Assembly (NCBI RefSeq): GCF_017921975.2
Contig: NZ_JAGEMO020000001.1
Location: 310,001 to 374,000 of the forward strand
DNA from: Hymenobacter terricola
GTDB taxonomy: Bacteria > Bacteroidota > Bacteroidia > Cytophagales > Hymenobacteraceae
Length of the DNA: 64,000 bases
Direction: 5' to 3'
How positions within the stretch are numbered: position 1 is the stretch's first letter; the number at the start of each line of letters is the position of its first letter. Shown here piece after piece: positions 58,873 through 64,000 of the stretch. A program made the translations under genes and the position numbers. Under the pieces are notes generated by a model. That model had not been told where the DNA came from and made no database searches. It saw only the letters and a program-made list of their open reading frames with translations.

Positions 58873-58933
58873 CTAATTACCGCACAAAAAAGTGGCTTCC
58901 CCAAGGAAGCCACTTTTTTGTGCGGTAATTAGC
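58872..58933. terminator. bidirectional terminator with 29-bp perfect arms
   Basis: Arms 58872-58900 and 58905-58933 are perfect complements with a 4-nt loop. The right arm includes the stop codon of the minus-strand TonB-domain gene (58929-58931). Confidence 0.92.
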
Positions 58934-60065
58934 GAATATCGATGACTACCGGCACCAGCAGCAGCACGGCCACGGGCTGCCCATTGTGGCGGCCGGGCTC
59001 GAAACGGGGCAGGCGCAGGGCCGCTGCCATCACGGCCTCGTCCATCGCGCCGCTGATGCTTTTGCGCATATTGGGGCGCGTCACGCGGCCGTCGGGCTCC
59101 ACTACGAAGCTGAGCTGGCCCTCCCCGCTGGCGGTGTGCTCGGGGTATTGAATCAGTTCCTGCACGGCCGACTGCACGGCGGTGGGCCCACTGCGGCCAG
59201 GCAGCACCGGCATTTGCTCGACTTGCGCATACACTTGATTTTCAGCTACCGGCGGGGCGGTGCCGGCCGGCGGCGGGGGCGGGCTAAACCACACATTCAG
59301 AACGTGGTACATGGCCACGGGCTGGTCGTCGTAGCCCAGTGCGGGCTGCCAGCGCGGGAAGCCGCGCACGAGGCGCAGGGCTTCGTCGTCGCAGCTGGCA
59401 CAGAGCGAATTGAGAATTTCGCAGGCGCCCACCCGGCCATCGGGTTTCAGCACGAAGCGCACGGAAACGCGGCCTTTCAGGTCGCGCAGCTTCACCTCGG
59501 CGGGCGTGGCTTTGTTCTTTTGCAGGTACTGTTCCAGCGCGGCATCGCCGCCGGGAAACTGCGCCGGCCGGGCCACTTCGCCCACCGCAAACACGTGGTG
59601 AGGCGACAGAAACATGACCGGCACGGTGAGCAGCGTGGCCACGGGCTGGCCGTTGTAGCGGCCGGGCAGCAGGCGCGGCATTCGTTTCACGGCGGCCAGG
59701 GCGGCGGCATCGCAGGCGGGGCTGAGGGATTGGGCCACGGCCGCCTGCCGGCCCACGCCGCTCACCCCGATGACGACGCGCACATACACGCGGCCTTCTA
59801 CCCGGCCTTCGCGCACTTCAACGGGCAGCTGCACCTGCTTTTGCACGGCTTTGACGAGGGCCAGGTTGCCGCCACCAACTGGCAGCGTCGGCATCTGCTC
59901 AACCAGGCTGAACACCTGGCTGGTATCGGTGGCGTACTGGCTGTAGGACTGCGCCGTGGCGGGCTGGCTAGCCAAGGCAACGAAGAGCAGCAATGGTAGC
60001 CAAAACTGCTTAAAAGGACACCGCCTGCTCCTGGCAAAAAATGAAGTACGGAGGCAGATAGTCAT
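58929..60065 (-). CDS. secreted protein with three tandem TonB C-terminal domains
   Basis: A 378-residue protein. After a signal peptide (about 15-39, ending ATAQ) come three repeats of the TonB C-terminal fold (about 50-150, 165-265 and 280-378). Each carries a version of PxxPGG/PGR..., a DGRV- or SGVG-type turn, then CDxxALxxVK/LVR and PGR.NGQPVA. Normal TonB has one such domain on a membrane-anchored Pro-rich linker; here there is no anchor or linker. The middle repeat has three Cys (CEILNSLCASC). It could bind TonB-dependent receptors or peptidoglycan; the role is unknown. A single-domain paralogue lies just upstream. Confidence 0.88.
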   Translation of the reverse strand: MTICLRTSFFARSRRCPFKQFWLPLLLFVALASQPATAQSYSQYATDTSQVFSLVEQMPTLPVGGGNLALVKAVQKQVQLPVEVREGRVEGRVYVRVVIGVSGVGRQAAVAQSLSPACDAAALAAVKRMPRLLPGRYNGQPVATLLTVPVMFLSPHHVFAVGEVARPAQFPGGDAALEQYLQKNKATPAEVKLRDLKGRVSVRFVLKPDGRVGACEILNSLCASCDDEALRLVRGFPRWQPALGYDDQPVAMYHVLNVWFSPPPPPAGTAPPVAENQVYAQVEQMPVLPGRSGPTAVQSAVQELIQYPEHTASGEGQLSFVVEPDGRVTRPNMRKSISGAMDEAVMAAALRLPRFEPGRHNGQPVAVLLLVPVVIDIR

Positions 60066-60121
60066 GCCGCAAATTTATCAGACTCTTCCGGAGGACTGAA
60101 TAGTTGGTGCGTGCTCCCGGC

Positions 60122-60598
60122 TTAATTTCGTTGCTTGGACGACACCCCGGTGATGGTAAAGGTTACCGGGACCGTGAAGTTTACGGCCACCGGCTTGCCC
60201 GCTTGCCGGCCCGGCGTGAAGGCGGGGAGCTGCCGCACGGCATCCAGCACGGTTTCATCGCAGCCCCCGCCGAGGCCTTTGACAATCTTGGCATCGCGCA
60301 CCGCGCCGTCTTCCCCCACTGTGAACGAGACAAATACCTGGCCTTGCAGTGCCCGTTTGAGTGCTTCTGGCGGGTAAATTACCCGGCTTTGGATGGCCGC
60401 GACAATGGCCCTGTTGCCTCCTCCACCGGGCACTTGGGGCATTTGCTCCACGTAGGTATACACTTTGTTGCCAACTACTTTCTCGGGCGCAGGTGGGGGC
60501 GTGGTCTGAGCATGGCTCGGCTGAACCGCGGCAAAGGCAAAAAGCAAGACAGCAGCGCAAAGAAAATCAGATACTGTAAGGGACAAGCGGGCTTTCAT
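60122..60598 (-). CDS. secreted single TonB C-terminal domain protein
   Basis: A 158-residue protein with a signal peptide (about 10-30, ending SHAQ) followed by one TonB C-terminal domain (about 50-150). The domain shows VEQMPQVPGGGGNRAIVAAI, GQVFVSFTVGEDGAV, CDETVLDAVRQLP and PGRQAGKPVAVNF. It is closely similar in plan to each repeat of the downstream triple-domain protein (first and third repeats share VEQMP). There is no membrane anchor. It probably arose by duplication with its neighbour and may be co-transcribed (56-bp gap). Confidence 0.88.
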   Translation of the reverse strand: MKARLSLTVSDFLCAAVLLFAFAAVQPSHAQTTPPPAPEKVVGNKVYTYVEQMPQVPGGGGNRAIVAAIQSRVIYPPEALKRALQGQVFVSFTVGEDGAVRDAKIVKGLGGGCDETVLDAVRQLPAFTPGRQAGKPVAVNFTVPVTFTITGVSSKQRN

Positions 60599-60704
60599 GG
60601 GGCGACAAAAAAATAGGCAAACGAATTTGTAGCGGAATGTAGTTACTCGCCGGGGAAATAGTGCCTTGTTTGTTCGCGCTTAGCTGGCTGTTCAGCAGCA
60701 GGAC

Positions 60705-63167
60705 TCATTTGCCCCGCAACTCCCACGCCGTAGCTACCCGCGCATTCTGTTCGGTTGCACTGCGCAGGAATACCAGCTCATCGAGCTGGCCCACGCGCCA
60801 GGTTTCCAGCAGGTTATTGTAAAACGGCGAGCCTGGGTTGCCGCTCTGGCCGCCGGGGTACACGCCGTAGGCACGCACCTGCGGACCCAGCGCCACCACC
60901 ATGCGCCAGGAGGGGCCGTTGCGCTCGGAAGTGGCGTTCACGATGCCCGCGCCGCCGCCGCAGTCCACGTCCATCTGCCCGAAGCCGGGGAGCTGGAGCA
61001 GGTGCAGGATGTCGGTGCTTTTCTGGTTAGCCCAGCGCCATTTGTAGGACAGCGGCCCAAACTTGCGGGTGAGCGAGTCGGTGGCGAACTGCAGGCTTTG
61101 CCGGGCCAGCTGCGCCAGGGTTTCCTTGGCGGGCGTGCGGTGGTCGTCAATCCAGGGCGAGTCGGGCTCGCTCAGAATCAGGGTATTGGTGCGGTCGCGG
61201 GCCGGGTAGCGGTAGGCCGGCCCGGTGGGGTCGGTGGGGAAATCGTCTTCCCAGAGGCGCTTCACCAGGTTGCCGTACCACAGGTTGAACACGCTGGCGG
61301 CAATGGCATCAGCCGTGTACTGGTAGCGCCAGTGGCGCATTTCGGCCAGCACCTGGCCCTCGGGCGAGGCGGGTGCGGGCGGTGCCACGCCGGGCGTCGG
61401 GGCGCTCACCAGGGCCAGCATGCGGGGCAACATGAGCCGGGCGTTGAGGTCGAGCACGTCGTTTTGCAGCTGGCGCAGGCTGTCGGGCGTAATCTGGCGC
61501 ATGGCGGTTAGGCGCTCGTTGATGCGGTGGCCGCGCTCGTAGCTGCCGAAGCTCCAGTTGAGGTAATACGGGTAGTCGGGACCGGCCGAAAACTGGTTGG
61601 CCGAGCTCACGAAGCCCCGCGCCGGGTTCTTGATGTGCGGGTTCTGGGCCTGCGGAATCCAGCCCTGCCAGTCGTAGGCCGGGTCGGTGCCGTCGAGGAT
61701 GAATTTGCCCTGGTCGCGCCACTTCAGCGGGAAATGGCCGTTGGGCCAGATGGCGATATCCTTCTCGTTATCAGCGAAGATAAAGTTCTGGGCCGGCGAG
61801 CCGTAGGTGGTGAGCGCGGCCGTGTAGTCGGGGTAGGAGCGGGCCCGGTTCAGCCGGTAAAAGGTCAGGATTTCGTTGTCGCCGTCGTGGGCGGTCCAGC
61901 GCATGGCGTGGGCAATGGGCGTCTGGTTCAGGAAGGGCTTCTCGTTCTTGTCGTACACCACCGGGCCGTGGTGGGTGTAGAGCACGGTGTCGAGCCGGTC
62001 GGCGTGGCCCCGGATTTTTATGTGCTCCACCACGCGGCGCACGGGCTTCCAGCGGCCGTCGTGCCAGTATTCGCGGCGGGTCTGGTCCTTGAATTTCAGC
62101 TGGTAAAAGTCCAGCACGTCGGCGGCCACGTTGGTCACGCCCCAGGCCACGTTCTCATTAAAGCCGATGATGACGGCCGGCGCACCTGGAATGGTCACGC
62201 CGTACACGTTCACGCCCGGCGCGCTCAGCTGAATCTGGTACCAGATGCTGGGCAGGTTGAGCTGCAAATGCGGGTCGTTCGCCAGCAGCGGAAAGCCGGA
62301 GGCCGATTTGCTGCCGCTCACCGCGAAATTGTTGGAGCCCAGCTCGGCATCGGGCTCGGTGCGCAGCTCGTTGGCCGCGTAGGCGGCTTCAAACGACTTC
62401 GGCGCAGCCGGTGCCGGCACCGGCTTGAAATCCAGCGGCGTACCCACCGGCACGATAGGGTCTTCGCGGGTTGGATAATCCGGAAACAGGTCCTTGGTGA
62501 CGGCCGCGCCGTACTTGCCTAGGATGTTGCTCATGCGCAAATCGTCGGTGCGCCCGCTCAGGTCCCAGGCCATGAACTTGAGCAGCAGGGCGCATTTCAG
62601 CGGCTGCCAGGGCTCGGGCTTATAATCGAGCAGCTTGTACTCAAACGGCAGCGTGGCGGGCGTAAGCTGGTCGATGTAGGCATTCACGCCGGCCGAATAC
62701 GAAGTGAGCACGGTGCGCGTGGTGGGGTTGGCCATCATCACCTTCAGCGAGTTGGCTGCGCCGAAGGGCAGGCCCATACGCCGGAAAAACCGGTCCGTTT
62801 CCAGCCGCGCCGGGCCTACGATTTCGGCCAGCCGCCCGGCGGCTACGTGGGTCTGAAACTCCATCTGCCAGAGCCGGTCGCGGGCCGTGAGGTAGCCCTG
62901 GGCGAAGTACAGGTCGTGGTCGTTTTGGGCGAAAACGTGGGGCACGCGGCGGTCGTCGTAGCGCACCGTCACGGGAGCGAGTAGGCCGGGGAGGGCCAGC
63001 GTCTGCTGGGCGGGGAAGTCGCCGGGCCGCTCGCCGTTCTGCCAGAAGCCGCGATACGGACTCAGCAGCTTACCAAACGGCGGGATGTCGCCGTGCTTCG
63101 TGTTCAGCGTCCAGACGAGGGTGAGGCACGCGGCCAGCGCCAGCAGAGCTTTTATCCAGGATTTCAT
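60705..63167 (-). CDS. penicillin acylase family protein
   Basis: An 820-residue N-terminal-nucleophile (Ntn) hydrolase precursor. A signal/anchor (about 4-21) is followed by an alpha-chain region. The processing site and nucleophile lie at ELGSNNFAVSG, where Ser278 would become the beta-chain N-terminus. Downstream conserved segments include LLANDPHLQLNLPSIWY and PGAPAVIIGFNENVAWGVTN, both typical. Substrates of the family include beta-lactams, acyl-homoserine lactones and other amides; which one is cleaved here cannot be told. It is probably periplasmic. A possible -7 box TACATTTA lies at 63202-63209 on the minus strand. Confidence 0.93.
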   Translation of the reverse strand: MKSWIKALLALAACLTLVWTLNTKHGDIPPFGKLLSPYRGFWQNGERPGDFPAQQTLALPGLLAPVTVRYDDRRVPHVFAQNDHDLYFAQGYLTARDRLWQMEFQTHVAAGRLAEIVGPARLETDRFFRRMGLPFGAANSLKVMMANPTTRTVLTSYSAGVNAYIDQLTPATLPFEYKLLDYKPEPWQPLKCALLLKFMAWDLSGRTDDLRMSNILGKYGAAVTKDLFPDYPTREDPIVPVGTPLDFKPVPAPAAPKSFEAAYAANELRTEPDAELGSNNFAVSGSKSASGFPLLANDPHLQLNLPSIWYQIQLSAPGVNVYGVTIPGAPAVIIGFNENVAWGVTNVAADVLDFYQLKFKDQTRREYWHDGRWKPVRRVVEHIKIRGHADRLDTVLYTHHGPVVYDKNEKPFLNQTPIAHAMRWTAHDGDNEILTFYRLNRARSYPDYTAALTTYGSPAQNFIFADNEKDIAIWPNGHFPLKWRDQGKFILDGTDPAYDWQGWIPQAQNPHIKNPARGFVSSANQFSAGPDYPYYLNWSFGSYERGHRINERLTAMRQITPDSLRQLQNDVLDLNARLMLPRMLALVSAPTPGVAPPAPASPEGQVLAEMRHWRYQYTADAIAASVFNLWYGNLVKRLWEDDFPTDPTGPAYRYPARDRTNTLILSEPDSPWIDDHRTPAKETLAQLARQSLQFATDSLTRKFGPLSYKWRWANQKSTDILHLLQLPGFGQMDVDCGGGAGIVNATSERNGPSWRMVVALGPQVRAYGVYPGGQSGNPGSPFYNNLLETWRVGQLDELVFLRSATEQNARVATAWELRGK

Positions 63168-63357
63168 AAGCGCATTGCGGGTGAATACTGCTCGCAGGCC
63201 CTAAATGTAGAGCGCAGACATTTGACGCTCCTTCGGTTGCGGCGGGTGCTGCCAAACAGCACGGTTTTTGCGTAGCGACCCTGGCCCGGCAACTCATGGC
63301 AATATTGTTGCGGAGCGCACATGCTCACTCCTCCATCTTTTTTTCACTCTTCTGATT

Positions 63358-64000
63358 ATGAGTAACAAACTTACTCCCCCCCCACTTTCTTATAGCCTGT
63401 TACGGCTGGCGCTACTCGTGCTGGTATTAATGGGCAGCATAAGGTCCCGAGTCACGGCGCAGATATTTTATCAGGTGCCCGACTGTAACCAGGCGCAGCA
63501 GTATAATTACGTCATCGGCGACCCTGACCAAGTCACGGTGTACAGCGGTAATCAGACCTTTGTTGCCGGCGATTATCACGTCATCGGGGATTTGTATTTT
63601 AAGGACGGCACGGTAGATATTCAGCCGGGGGCCGTGTTTCACATTGATGGCTACAGTGTTCGGGGGGGGGCTAACAAGCCGCTAAGAGTGAAAGGCTACG
63701 CCCTGACCTTGGGTGCTGGCTCAACGGTTACGGCGACTGGGGCGGTGTTCAATGCCAGCTGCACCACTAATATGTGGATGGGTTTTGCGTTCGACCCTGG
63801 GCAGTCCGACCAGCTACTGAGCCTCACCAACTGCGGCGTTGCCAACGCGTTGTATGGCGTTTATGTATCGCCTGACTGCAATGGCGCCTACTACAACCTG
63901 GACAACTGCCATTTTGAGCAGAATTTGTACCACGTACTGGATTACGGCTACCATTTTACCAATCCCGGGAATGCGAGTGTTCCGGTCTGTACCATCAAAG
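63358..64000 (+). CDS. secreted, probably beta-helical surface protein, 3'-truncated by the window
   Basis: The frame opens with an ATG at 63358 and stays open to the last base (214 codons). A signal peptide (about 15-35, LLRLALLVLVLMGSIRS..TAQ) precedes a beta-rich sequence with recurrent short strands: DYHVIGDLYFKDGTVDIQPGA, then LTLGAGSTVTATGAVF, TNCGVANALYGVYV and LDNCHFEQNLYHV. This pattern resembles right-handed parallel beta-helix proteins, many of which in Bacteroidota end in a T9SS sorting domain; the C-terminus is not visible. Two homopolymer runs, C8 (63376-63383) and G9 (63662-63670), lie inside the frame. Confidence 0.8.
   Translation, partial: MSNKLTPPPLSYSLLRLALLVLVLMGSIRSRVTAQIFYQVPDCNQAQQYNYVIGDPDQVTVYSGNQTFVAGDYHVIGDLYFKDGTVDIQPGAVFHIDGYSVRGGANKPLRVKGYALTLGAGSTVTATGAVFNASCTTNMWMGFAFDPGQSDQLLSLTNCGVANALYGVYVSPDCNGAYYNLDNCHFEQNLYHVLDYGYHFTNPGNASVPVCTIK

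Noticed and set aside
1..64000. tRNA or rRNA genes
   Set aside because: I looked for the GGTTCGAATC-type T-arm and for rRNA landmarks while reading and found none, but I could not run a covariance search.

Overview
The window looks like chromosomal DNA from a GC-rich member of the Bacteroidota, most likely Hymenobacter or a close relative (Cytophagales, Hymenobacteraceae). Signs seen directly are a Bacteroidota-type -7 promoter box (TAnnTTTG) in front of many genes, type IX secretion (T9SS) C-terminal sorting domains, a single-chain glycyl-tRNA synthetase, a DUF1800/DUF1501 gene pair, and start codons that mostly lack a Shine-Dalgarno sequence. The genus is inferred. I saw no rRNA, tRNA, prophage, complete insertion sequence or CRISPR array.

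Region 1 (1-6.9 kb) looks like the replication-origin neighbourhood. The 3' part of mnmG, a methyltransferase and an Ig-like lipoprotein are followed by a gene-free stretch (about 5005-5512) packed with DnaA-box-like 9-mers and an AT-rich block. A second small cluster holding two perfect TTATCCACA boxes lies at 6785-6827. An exact 16-bp parS site at 31696-31711, with dciA (helicase loader) and recF beside it, fits an origin domain.

Region 2 (7-31 kb) carries mostly housekeeping genes: a phosphate transporter, glyQS, a large T9SS-exported propeller/PKD protein, an MMPL/RND exporter, ileS with an AT-rich patch in its editing domain, two tandem lspA copies, a fused oligopeptide ABC ATPase with a palindromic element inside its linker, rnr, a polyprenyl synthase, a rhomboid protease and a glycerophosphodiesterase. 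Several families of dispersed palindromic repeats sit between these genes.

Region 3 (31-52 kb) starts with a small AT-rich HTH gene, parS, dciA and recF. It continues with pdhA, a TPR membrane protein, ribH, a DksA-like protein, an RGG-rich RluB-type pseudouridine synthase, and a run of envelope genes (coaX, an outer-membrane protein, lptC, a small membrane protein, ppiD). A TPR protein, a previously unlisted 37-residue membrane peptide, recJ, an HTH protein, a DoxX protein, an acyl-CoA dehydrogenase and an AraC regulator follow. The HTH gene at 48805 is preceded by an exact 45-bp-periodic array of palindromic TGTAGCAA boxes overlapping its promoter; this is the most unusual regulatory structure in the window.

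Region 4 (52-64 kb) encodes surface and periplasmic proteins: an NlpC/P60 peptidase, the DUF1800/DUF1501 pair, a secreted protein with three tandem TonB C-terminal domains plus a single-domain paralogue, a penicillin acylase, and the start of a large secreted protein cut by the window edge. Convergent genes are often separated by unusually long, perfect palindromic terminators.
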